Below are positions 10,433 to 17,571 of a stretch of 64,000 nt of DNA, in pieces. Source of the DNA: Flammeovirgaceae bacterium (GTDB lineage Bacteria; Bacteroidota; Bacteroidia; Cytophagales; Cyclobacteriaceae). A program made the position numbers and the translations under genes. The notes beneath the pieces were generated by a model. The model did no database searches, had not been told where the DNA came from, and saw only the letters and a program-made list of their open reading frames with translations. Location: positions 310,001 to 374,000 of the forward strand of contig JAIYCV010000026.1 of assembly GCA_027487845.1 (NCBI GenBank). The letters run 5' to 3'. How positions within the stretch are numbered: position 1 is the first letter of the stretch; each line of letters opens with the position of its first letter.

Positions 10433-10435
10433 TTT

Positions 10436-10819
10436 TTACCCTAGAATTTTATTTATACTAAACATAAATTTTTCGAGGGTAAATGGCTTCACTATATGAT
10501 CATTCATTCCAGCTTCAAGGATTCCAACGGTATGTTCTTTCTTTTCAAAACTTGTAACGGCAATTATTGGCAGATTTTGATGATACTTATTGTTGATGTC
10601 TCTTATCCAACGCACCGCATCAAGGCCATCTTGAACAGGCATCTGTATATCCATTAACACGAAATCAAAACGCTTTTCTTTAAGTGCTTCAATCGCCTCG
10701 TTACCATTGCTAACAGCTTTAAATTTTACGCCTATGGATTCTAGTTCCTTCCCCACCATTTGGCGAAGAATAGGATCATCATCAACCACCAGCGCGGTTA
10801 ACTTATCGAATTGAATCAT
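10436..10819 (-). CDS. Stand-alone response-regulator receiver protein (CheY-like)
   Basis: A single receiver domain of 127 residues with no output domain. The acidic pocket is Asp13-Asp14-Asp15, the phospho-acceptor Asp57 (LMDIQMP), the switch Thr89 and the conserved Lys111 (VKPF). All catalytic residues are present, so it should accept a phosphoryl group from a histidine kinase encoded elsewhere. Such proteins work as phosphate shuttles or bind partner proteins; no chemotaxis or kinase gene is adjacent. The RDD gene lies 9 bp upstream in the same direction, so the two are probably co-transcribed. Confidence 0.93.
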   Translation of the reverse strand: MIQFDKLTALVVDDDPILRQMVGKELESIGVKFKAVSNGNEAIEALKEKRFDFVLMDIQMPVQDGLDAVRWIRDINNKYHQNLPIIAVTSFEKKEHTVGILEAGMNDHIVKPFTLEKFMFSINKILG

Positions 10820-10828
10820 ATCAATAAA

Positions 10829-11305
10829 TTACTTTTTAAGCACCAACGTGCTGGCAATCATATCGTGCAAGGCTTGTTTTTTATCTGTAAAACCGGCCAT
10901 TATGTAGCCTATCAACAGAATGGCTCCGGAAACTAGCTTTCCAAAATTCCTCAACAATGCTTTTCCAAAATCGATTCTGTTTCCTTCCATGTCTGTCACA
11001 ATTAAACCTAGCGCGAGTTTGCCAACACTTGCCTGGTATTTTGACGACTCCATGAATGAAAAATAAAGAATAGATATTACTGAAGAGATAGCTGCCGTTG
11101 CCATTAGAGCCCCAATAAAAGCAGCAGCCATCGCGATAACATCGCTTGAATCTGCCGTGTCTAAGTCTTGAATGTCACCAACAAAGCTAAGCCCTACGGC
11201 CGCCAAAATTGGAATTACTAGAATCGACCGAATGACACCAATTAGAATTGAATCGATAACAAGGGCTAAAAAGCGCTGCCAGAAGCCTGCATAATTTGTA
11301 TTCAT
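10829..11305 (-). CDS. RDD family membrane protein
   Basis: Small integral membrane protein, 158 residues from the chosen ATG, beginning NYAGFWQRFLALVIDS with the Arg and Asp that define RDD-domain proteins, and ending QALHDMIASTLVLKK. About three to four hydrophobic segments follow one another. The upstream in-frame extension reads through the end region of the neighbouring DUF4440 gene and was discarded. RDD proteins are linked to ion exchange or transport in some bacteria, but most are uncharacterised. Adjacent genes give no further clue. Confidence 0.87.
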   Translation of the reverse strand: MNTNYAGFWQRFLALVIDSILIGVIRSILVIPILAAVGLSFVGDIQDLDTADSSDVIAMAAAFIGALMATAAISSVISILYFSFMESSKYQASVGKLALGLIVTDMEGNRIDFGKALLRNFGKLVSGAILLIGYIMAGFTDKKQALHDMIASTLVLKK

Positions 11306-11357
11306 AAAATTAGATTTTTGGGTGTAGGTTAAAGGTAAAAAATATCTCGACTTAATT

Positions 11358-11795
11358 TCAATAATGCCATTCTTTAGTTGTTTTGTGTGAAACCAATTGC
11401 CAATATTTACCTCGCTGGGCAAATATCCGAACATACCAAAGCCCATAGTTCACAAGTTTGTCGTTATCCTTCCGGGAAATGGAAAGTTTGCCAACTAACA
11501 TCGCGAAATCAGGATGGATTTCGACCGTGGTTGAATCATGGATCCGCGAAACAAATACTTGATCCTTCTTTGCTACGTTCGCAAGCCAGCTTTTTTTGGA
11601 ATCAACGAAACCCGTGCCGTGTGTGAAAACAAAATCATCGGCATACAAGGTGTCTAGTGCGGCTATGTTTTTACCAATGATGCTCTCATCAATTGCTTTA
11701 TTGTTGATTAATAACTTGGCCTTTAGCTCTTTTGGTTGAGCATACGCCTGCCAAGAAAGGAAGGCCAAGACCGACAATATCAAATTGCGTTTCAT
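11358..11795 (-). CDS. Secreted NTF2-like (DUF4440) protein
   Basis: Protein of 145 residues with a cleavable signal peptide (NLILSVLAFLSWQAYA) followed by one NTF2-like domain of the DUF4440/SnoaL type: the helix with NKAIDESIIGKNIAALDTLY, FVFTHGTG, and the terminal strands GKYWQLVSHKT. The fold forms a pocketed dimer; members range from small-molecule isomerases to ligand-binding proteins, so no reaction is assigned. It faces away from fadD across a 94-bp shared promoter region. Confidence 0.85.
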   Translation of the reverse strand: MKRNLILSVLAFLSWQAYAQPKELKAKLLINNKAIDESIIGKNIAALDTLYADDFVFTHGTGFVDSKKSWLANVAKKDQVFVSRIHDSTTVEIHPDFAMLVGKLSISRKDNDKLVNYGLWYVRIFAQRGKYWQLVSHKTTKEWHY

Positions 11796-11841
11796 TGTTT
11801 AAGATTCTTTTTAAATCTACAATAATATTTATTTCAAACGA

Positions 11842-11873
11842 TTGAATTGGATAATAAAAATAATGTAGTTTCG
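11842..11873 (+). promoter_or_regulatory. Candidate Bacteroidota-type promoter of the acyl-CoA ligase gene
   Basis: TTG (11842-11844), then 21 bp, then TAGTTTCG (11866-11873). This matches the TTG / TAnnTTTG pattern with one mismatch in the -7 box. It would start transcription about 10 bp before the ATG at 11890. Inferred from pattern only. Confidence 0.4.
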
Positions 11874-11889
11874 CTTCAAACATTGTTTT

Positions 11890-13566
11890 ATGTCAACAAA
11901 TCGCCCTTGGGTAGCTCAATATCCATCTTATTTACCAGCAGAGATTTCTGAAACATCGGTCCAATCCCTTGTCGAGTTGTGTGCGGAAAACAGTAAGAAG
12001 TTCGCGCAAAACACAGCCTTTGAAAACATGGGGCGCAAAATGTCTTATCAGGAGTTGGATAAGCTCTCAAGCGCTTTCGCAGCCTACCTGCAAAATAGCG
12101 CAAAGCTTAAACAAGGTGATCGCATTGCGATTCAGCTTCCTAACACGCTTCAATACCCTATTGCTATGATAGGTGCGCTTAAAGCTGGCTTAATTGTGGT
12201 AAACACGAATCCGTTGTACACACCACGCGAAATGCAGCACCAGTTTAATGATAGCGGGGCGATTGCTATTGTTATTCTTGCCAACTTTGCCAGCAACCTG
12301 CAAAAAATCGTTGGGCAAACTTCAATCAAAACTATTTTGGTCACCGAACTTGGCGACATGCTGGGAGGCTTGAAAAAAGTGATCACCAACTTTGTTGTGA
12401 AGAAAGTGAAAAAACTAGTTCCGCCTTTTCAACTGGACGGAGCTATTTCATTTTCACAGGCACTTGAAAGCGGCAAAGGTCAAAAATTTGCTGCGCCAAC
12501 GATAAAAAAAGAAGATACAGCTTTTTTGCAATACACGGGCGGAACAACCGGCTTATCAAAAGGAGCTGTGTTGAGCCATCGAAATGTGATTTCCAACGTA
12601 CTGCAAGTACAGCCGATTCTCAATAATAGCGCGAATGGAGTATTGGCTCCTGAAGATGTAGCCATCATTCCGCTTCCGTTATACCACATCTATGCACTCA
12701 CGGCCACTTTCGTGTACATGAATGGCGGCCTAAATAATTTATTGGTCACAAACCCTCGCGACTTACCGGGCTTCATAAAAATTCTTAGCAAGCCGTTTCA
12801 TACCATGATTGGCGTGAACACGCTCTACAATGGTTTACTCAACCATCCACAGTTCAGCGAAATCAATACCAAAGCCGTTAAGTCTTGTTCTGCTGGCGGC
12901 ATGGCGCTGCAAGAAGTGGTGTTTAAACGCTGGTTAGAAAAAACAGGCATCCGCATAAGCGAAGGTTACGGGCTGAGTGAAACATCGCCCGTGCTCACCT
13001 ACCAAATCCCTGGAAAGGAAAAGATGGGAAGCATTGGCATGCCCATACCCAGCACCGATATTGCCATTATGGATGACGATGGGAATGAATTGCCCACTGG
13101 CGAAATTGGCGAGCTGTGCGCGAAGGGGCCACAAGTATTTAGCGGCTATTGGCAGAAAGATAATTCGTCCGTCTTCCATAAGGGTGTGTGGTTTAAAACA
13201 GGCGATATTGCCGTGATGGATAGTGAAGGCTTCTTTAAAATTGTAGATCGCAAGAAGGATATGATTTTGGTTTCGGGCTTCAATGTATACCCCAATGAAA
13301 TTGAAGGGGTGGTAGCAAGCCATCCAAAAGTGTTGGAAGTAGCCGCCATCGGGGTAAGCGATGCCCATTCAGGAGAAGTGGTAAAAATTTGCGTAGTGAA
13401 ACGCGATTCATCACTTACCGAAGAAGAACTTCGCGAGTTCTGTAAAGAAAACTTTACCAGTTATAAACGCCCTAAGTTGATTGAGTTTTTGACCGAATTG
13501 CCTAAAACCAACGTTGGCAAAATATTGAGACGATCGTTGAGAGAAAATACCGGAGTGGCAGCGTAG
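11890..13566 (+). CDS. fadD: Long-chain fatty-acid-CoA ligase
   Basis: Adenylate-forming enzyme of 558 residues that activates fatty acids with ATP and CoA for beta-oxidation or lipid recycling. The P-loop YTGGTTGLSKGA lies at about 214-225, SEGYGLSETSP forms the adenylate-binding motif, WFKTGDIA and the hinge DRKKDMI are present, and the C-terminal lysine motif is TNVGKILRR. Length and motif spacing match bacterial FadD. Its stop codon directly abuts the stop of the minus-strand YeeE/YedE gene. No other beta-oxidation gene lies in the window, so its substrate chain length is assigned from family similarity only. Confidence 0.93.
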   Translation: MSTNRPWVAQYPSYLPAEISETSVQSLVELCAENSKKFAQNTAFENMGRKMSYQELDKLSSAFAAYLQNSAKLKQGDRIAIQLPNTLQYPIAMIGALKAGLIVVNTNPLYTPREMQHQFNDSGAIAIVILANFASNLQKIVGQTSIKTILVTELGDMLGGLKKVITNFVVKKVKKLVPPFQLDGAISFSQALESGKGQKFAAPTIKKEDTAFLQYTGGTTGLSKGAVLSHRNVISNVLQVQPILNNSANGVLAPEDVAIIPLPLYHIYALTATFVYMNGGLNNLLVTNPRDLPGFIKILSKPFHTMIGVNTLYNGLLNHPQFSEINTKAVKSCSAGGMALQEVVFKRWLEKTGIRISEGYGLSETSPVLTYQIPGKEKMGSIGMPIPSTDIAIMDDDGNELPTGEIGELCAKGPQVFSGYWQKDNSSVFHKGVWFKTGDIAVMDSEGFFKIVDRKKDMILVSGFNVYPNEIEGVVASHPKVLEVAAIGVSDAHSGEVVKICVVKRDSSLTEEELREFCKENFTSYKRPKLIEFLTELPKTNVGKILRRSLRENTGVAA

Positions 13567-13977
13567 CTACTCTGGCAAATACTTTTTCAGATATTCGTAA
13601 CTAAATGCTCCGCCCAAAGCGGCAAGCAATGTGGCTATAGTAACTAATGATCCGGTTCCTATTTGCGCATAAATAGGACCAGGGCAAGCTCCGGTTAGTG
13701 TCCAGCCAAATCCAAAAATTAAGCTACCGATGATAATGCCTGAATGGTAAACTTTCTTGGGCATTTCAATAGCACTGCCGTTTACGGTTTTGAGGTTAAA
13801 CTTTCGGATGATGAATAACGATAGCGCACCGACTGGGATTGCCGTCATAAAAATGCCGAACATGTGAAAGCTCTCAAATCGGAACATCTCCTGCATGCGG
13901 TACCACGAAATGGCTTCGCCTTTGGTTAACACGAGGCCAAAGAATGTTCCAACGAGTAAGTATTTTAGATTCTTCAT
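13567..13977 (-). CDS. YeeE/YedE-type half transporter (DUF6691-like)
   Basis: Membrane protein of 136 residues with about four hydrophobic segments, corresponding to one half of a YeeE/YedE transporter. It carries the cysteine motif LTGACPGP near residue 97, the kind of membrane-embedded thiol used by this family to pass thiosulfate or related sulfur compounds. Its partner half is encoded 36 bp upstream in the same direction. The two proteins together probably make one transporter equivalent to the single-chain form found in other bacteria. The stop codon abuts the stop of fadD. Confidence 0.87.
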   Translation of the reverse strand: MKNLKYLLVGTFFGLVLTKGEAISWYRMQEMFRFESFHMFGIFMTAIPVGALSLFIIRKFNLKTVNGSAIEMPKKVYHSGIIIGSLIFGFGWTLTGACPGPIYAQIGTGSLVTIATLLAALGGAFSYEYLKKYLPE

Positions 13978-14013
13978 AAAACAGTAGCTAGTATCAAGTA
14001 GTAAGACATAAGA

Positions 14014-14577
14014 CTAATGGAGGTCAAGAATGTAGGGAAGAACAAATCGGCAAAATAAAATGCCGCCTAAGAAGAAGGAAGCAGTTGCCGCCAAAGAAGG
14101 CCATTGCAATGCCGAAAGTCCGAGGATTCCGTGGCCAGAAGTACAGCCGCGGGCATAACGTGTTCCAAAACCAACCATAAATCCACCAGCAATCATCAAC
14201 AAAAATCCTTTGATTGAAAAGAGCGATGCCCAATTGAAAAGTTCCTGCGGCATTAATCCTTGAGGGTGGGCAAGTCCGTGAGATTTAAAAAACTCGATAG
14301 TGGATGCTGACAGTTCCACCGGATTTGGATTGGCAAAAACGTATCCCCCTAGAAAACCGCCCAAGAAAACGCCTGCAACAAATAACAAGTTCCAGCTATC
14401 TTTTCGCCAATCATACTTCAAAGAAGTAATATTACTTGGAATACAAGCCGCGCAAATCTGGGTAAGTGTTGACGATATGCCTAGTTTTTTGTTTCCCAAT
14501 AAAAGAAGAATTGGCACTGTAATGCCGATCAGCGGGCCAGCCACATACCAGGGCCAGGGTTTGTAAAGAATTTCCAT
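14014..14577 (-). CDS. YeeE/YedE-type half transporter, N-terminal partner
   Basis: Membrane protein of 187 residues with about five hydrophobic segments and the YeeE/YedE hallmark ARGCTSGHG, whose cysteine is expected to handle sulfur compounds during transport. The ATG at 14577 is preferred over a TTG six codons upstream. It is followed after 36 bp by the second half, so the pair forms an operon that imports a sulfur species such as thiosulfate. The exact substrate is inferred from the family. No rhodanese or sulfur-oxidation gene is adjacent to refine this. Confidence 0.88.
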   Translation of the reverse strand: MEILYKPWPWYVAGPLIGITVPILLLLGNKKLGISSTLTQICAACIPSNITSLKYDWRKDSWNLLFVAGVFLGGFLGGYVFANPNPVELSASTIEFFKSHGLAHPQGLMPQELFNWASLFSIKGFLLMIAGGFMVGFGTRYARGCTSGHGILGLSALQWPSLAATASFFLGGILFCRFVLPYILDLH

Positions 14578-14663
14578 AAGATAAAGTATACTCAATTAGT
14601 AGATTACAATTTAAAGTACTTTAATTGTGATAATAAAATTTAAGTTCAATAAATACTGAAATT

Positions 14664-15461
14664 ATGAGTACAAAGCGTATTGCCATCATCGGGGGCGGAA
14701 ATCTAGGAGCTGCTATTGCCGAGGGTTTGATAAAAAGTAAATTCTCGTTTCCCGAACAGATTACGATCACGAAACGCAATACCGAAACTCTTAAACACCT
14801 GGCCGACCAAGGCTGTATTGTAACAAGTGACAATAAGCAAGCCATTGAAACCAGTGAAGTGATAATAGTTGCTCTGAAGCCATACAATGTAAAAGAAGTA
14901 CTTGAAACGTTGAAAGCTTCCTTCGACCCAAAACTTCACATGGTTATAAGTGTGGTGACGGGTATTTTCTTGAAGGATCTTTCTGCCATTATCGACAATG
15001 GTGTGCCCATTTTCCGAGCGATGCCTAACACGGCCATTGCTATTCAAGAATCGGTAACCTGTTTGTGCCAAAGCGGTGCTACCACTTCCCAAACAAAATA
15101 TGTGACCGATCTTTTCAGTCAGCTCGGCATTGCTGTGCCAATAGACGAAAAATTGATGGACGCTGCCACGGTGCTTGGTGCATGTGGAATTGCCTATGCC
15201 TTACGTTTTATACGCGCTGCAACACAAGGCGGAATTGAAATTGGTTTTGATTCTAAGACAGCTAGCTTAATTGCCGCCCAGACCGTGAAGGGCGCTGCGG
15301 AACTTTTGTTGAAAGGTGGCCTCCACCCCGAAGCAGAAATCGACAAGGTAACAACGCCCAAAGGGTGCACCATTGCCGGCCTTAATGAAATGGAGCATCG
15401 CGGGTTTAGTTCATCGCTGATTAAAGGGATTGGCGCTTCGTATAACAAGATTTTGGGTTAA
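14664..15461 (+). CDS. proC: Pyrroline-5-carboxylate reductase
   Basis: Last step of proline synthesis, reducing pyrroline-5-carboxylate with NAD(P)H. It has 265 residues. The N-terminal Rossmann motif IIGGGNLGAAIAEG is at 8-21, the conserved RAMPNTA in the middle, and the C-terminal dimer domain ends TPKGCTIAGL...HRGFSSSLIKGI. Length and motifs are complete. A diverged second copy of the last 142 bp lies about 1.6 kb downstream (16961-17104), so this gene has been involved in a duplication or an insertion-and-repair event. The divergent YeeE/YedE gene begins 86 bp upstream. Confidence 0.95.
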   Translation: MSTKRIAIIGGGNLGAAIAEGLIKSKFSFPEQITITKRNTETLKHLADQGCIVTSDNKQAIETSEVIIVALKPYNVKEVLETLKASFDPKLHMVISVVTGIFLKDLSAIIDNGVPIFRAMPNTAIAIQESVTCLCQSGATTSQTKYVTDLFSQLGIAVPIDEKLMDAATVLGACGIAYALRFIRAATQGGIEIGFDSKTASLIAAQTVKGAAELLLKGGLHPEAEIDKVTTPKGCTIAGLNEMEHRGFSSSLIKGIGASYNKILG

Positions 15462-15517
15462 AGCGTATATTAATTGTTAATTTGAATTAACTTTAATTAA
15501 AATAAATTTATAATAGT

Positions 15518-16951
15518 ATGCGATTGATATTGGTCTTAATCATAGTTTTTGGTTCTCTGTTTACTGTTTGTAGTGGCCATTGCCAGACCATTAATTTTGA
15601 TGGAAAGAATGATGAGCAAGGAAAAATTTTCAAGCCCTACGTAACTATCAAAAATATAATTAACCTAAAAGAAAACGGCTTCCTTGCTATTACCGGTGTT
15701 TATCTAAATGGGACTGTTATGGGTAAGCTACCCGATGATATAATTTGGTATTTTAGTAAAGAAGGCAAATTGGTATGGAAAAACTCTGTTGATCAAGACA
15801 ATCATCTTCTGGTTAGTCCTGATAATTCAACACTCTACTTTGTTAAGATAAATGAAAAATTTTATAGTAAGAAAACAAAGATTAGAAAAATAGACGTAAG
15901 TAGTAATAAAGAAACGGCCTTTGAAATTGAAGGTAAACAAGAATTTGGCAAGAGTTTACAAAACATACTGTGTGACAACAATTATTTGTATTTAGTGGCC
16001 ACTCAGGAGGGCGATGAACTGCACGATAGAAAAAAAGTAAATGAGAAATTGTTATTAAATCGTTTTGATGCCCAAACATTCTCTTACACAAGATTTGTAA
16101 TAGATACTCCGCCAATTGAAGAGGGCGAAGAGAATAGCTTTTGGTCGTTTATTGGACAAAAAGAAGACGTTAAATTTTTCTGTTCTAAACAAGCTTCAAC
16201 AGATCTTAATACTTTTAACTTTAACATTATTGGCATTTTATCTAGCGGAGCAATAACCAGTAAGGTAAGTTTTTCGAGCAAGTTGTTGAACAATAAATTC
16301 AGGAGACCTGCAATTAATTATGCCAATCAATCGAACGATGTTTATAATTTTAAAACCATTGATTATGGCGAAAAGTTCATTAGAGACACTGGAGGTGGAA
16401 TGGTAAGCACTTACACTAAAATCATATTGTTCAAAACAGCCTTTAGCCAAATTACCTACGATAATGTTACCAATAGCTTTTTGGTTTATGGCCTTTTTGG
16501 AGACAATCCCTTTGAAAAAATAGGTCGTATCGGATACAGCGGCCTTTACCTTGGCTCCTTCGATATGAATGGGCAAAAAATTTGGTATATTAATCACCCT
16601 ACCAGCACGTTAGTTGATAACGCAAATTTGCGTGTTGATGATCGTTACATTCGCTTGTTTAAAACATATGACGCAAAAATCGGGCTTAACGTCTCTTTCA
16701 AAAAGACAGACGCGTCCTTCTTATTTTCAACTGAGGGCAAATTTATAGACAGTCAATTATTGAAAGACGCTGAAATCGATTTAGAGAATTTTGGTAGAAA
16801 AAAGGACATAAAATTAGCCAATTATTTAAAGCCTTTTGCTAAAGATAAAAATGGCATCATCAAGTCAATTGTTACGCCCGATGGCGAAATTGTTATTCGT
16901 TTTTCAAATAAAGAAAAAGTATTCCAAACGATTTACTCCCAGAGAAGTTAA
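15518..16951 (+). CDS. Secreted protein of unknown function
   Basis: Protein of 477 residues with an N-terminal signal peptide (RLILVLIIVFGSLFTVCSGHC) and a mostly beta-strand body with no domain I recognise. Recurrent motifs such as IWYFSKEGKLVWKN and GQKIWYINHP resemble the repeat units of beta-propeller or WD-like secreted proteins, but I cannot count regular blades. The sequence is richer in Asn, Lys and Phe than the neighbouring metabolic genes. It lies exactly between proC and a decayed copy of the proC 3' end, so it was probably brought in with that rearrangement. A TTTG-18 bp-TAAATTTA pattern (15481-15510) might be its promoter, though it would leave almost no leader. Confidence 0.75.
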   Translation: MRLILVLIIVFGSLFTVCSGHCQTINFDGKNDEQGKIFKPYVTIKNIINLKENGFLAITGVYLNGTVMGKLPDDIIWYFSKEGKLVWKNSVDQDNHLLVSPDNSTLYFVKINEKFYSKKTKIRKIDVSSNKETAFEIEGKQEFGKSLQNILCDNNYLYLVATQEGDELHDRKKVNEKLLLNRFDAQTFSYTRFVIDTPPIEEGEENSFWSFIGQKEDVKFFCSKQASTDLNTFNFNIIGILSSGAITSKVSFSSKLLNNKFRRPAINYANQSNDVYNFKTIDYGEKFIRDTGGGMVSTYTKIILFKTAFSQITYDNVTNSFLVYGLFGDNPFEKIGRIGYSGLYLGSFDMNGQKIWYINHPTSTLVDNANLRVDDRYIRLFKTYDAKIGLNVSFKKTDASFLFSTEGKFIDSQLLKDAEIDLENFGRKKDIKLANYLKPFAKDKNGIIKSIVTPDGEIVIRFSNKEKVFQTIYSQRS

Positions 16952-16960
16952 TTTAAAATT

Positions 16961-17104
16961 GTGGCCTTCGCCCCCAAAGCAGAAATCGACCAAGTAACAA
17001 CGCCCCAGGGTTGCACCATTGCAGGCCGCAATGAAAGGGGAACATCGCGGGTTTAGTTCTTCGCTGATTAAAGGGATTGGCGTTTCGTATAACAGGATTT
17101 TGGG
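16961..17104 (+). pseudogene. Relic of the proC 3' end
   Basis: By hand alignment this 144-bp stretch matches the last 142 bp of proC (15316-15457) at about 87%, with two single-base insertions that break the frame. Upstream of the second one it still reads AEIDQVTTPQGCTIAGRNE, and downstream, in another frame, EHRGFSSSLIKGIGVSYN. The intact gene reads EIDKVTTPKGCTIAGLNE. The proC stop codon is lost here, and the frame runs on into a small downstream reading frame. Confidence 0.88.
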
Positions 17105-17138
17105 GGAAAAGGATTTTTGCTCAAATGTGTCAATTAAA

Positions 17139-17333
17139 ATGGGGTCAATTTTTGAACTAATTTTTACTGGAGTTGGTGGATTTATTTGTTGGGTGCTCAA
17201 TGGTTCTAAGGGAAGTATCAAACTAGAATTAAGCAAACCATATGATAGAGACTTTCGATATTACCGTAATTATTTCGTTGGCATTTCATTTTTGTTGTTT
17301 GTGATCTTCGTTTTTTATGGGATCTTTAAGTAG
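17139..17333 (+). CDS. Tiny two-helix membrane protein, unknown function
   Basis: Reading frame of 64 codons starting MGSIFELIFTGVGGF. It has a hydrophobic segment at each end (about 5-20 and 44-62) separated by a charged loop, so both termini probably lie on the same side of the membrane. The frame is open further upstream, but that part is the decayed proC fragment, so the ATG at 17139 is the sensible start. Not recognised. It sits between two gene relics and may itself be a leftover of a larger locus. Confidence 0.45.
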   Translation: MGSIFELIFTGVGGFICWVLNGSKGSIKLELSKPYDRDFRYYRNYFVGISFLLFVIFVFYGIFK

Positions 17334-17419
17334 CGGTCTCTTGCGATGAATAAGGTAAGCCAAGGATACCAAAAACAAAATTTGAAATAGCGTCATTTAA
17401 TTCGCATTGAGCTATCAAA

Positions 17420-17473
17420 TCACCCGATCCTTTTAACATCCACTTTTACCGAAATACTTTGCCCGCTTGAGCT
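17420..17473 (-). pseudogene. Relic of a transglutaminase gene 3' end
   Basis: Read on the minus strand, these 54 bp match the last 54 bp of the transglutaminase gene at 61756-61809 at 45 of 54 positions by hand count, including the stop codon. The translation SSGQSISVKVDVKRIG corresponds to SGGQSISVKVDVNRME in the intact protein. Similarity stops abruptly upstream, so only the extreme 3' end survives. It points toward the proC relic on the other strand. Confidence 0.75.
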
Positions 17474-17571
17474 AGAGTTGAGCAAATTTTGTCAGCCTAT
17501 TCTAGAAATTGTAGCACTGCTATATGTAGAATTTAAAAAAAACACTATTTTTCTTAAAACTTATTAGCCCA

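Noticed and set aside
15481-15510. TTTG-18 bp-TAAATTTA as promoter of the orphan gene at 15518
   Set aside because: It would place the start site on or next to the ATG, and the region is simply AT-rich; kept only as a remark.
17031-17138. Upstream extension of the tiny membrane protein frame
   Set aside because: These codons are the decayed proC 3' end, which happens to be open in this frame.
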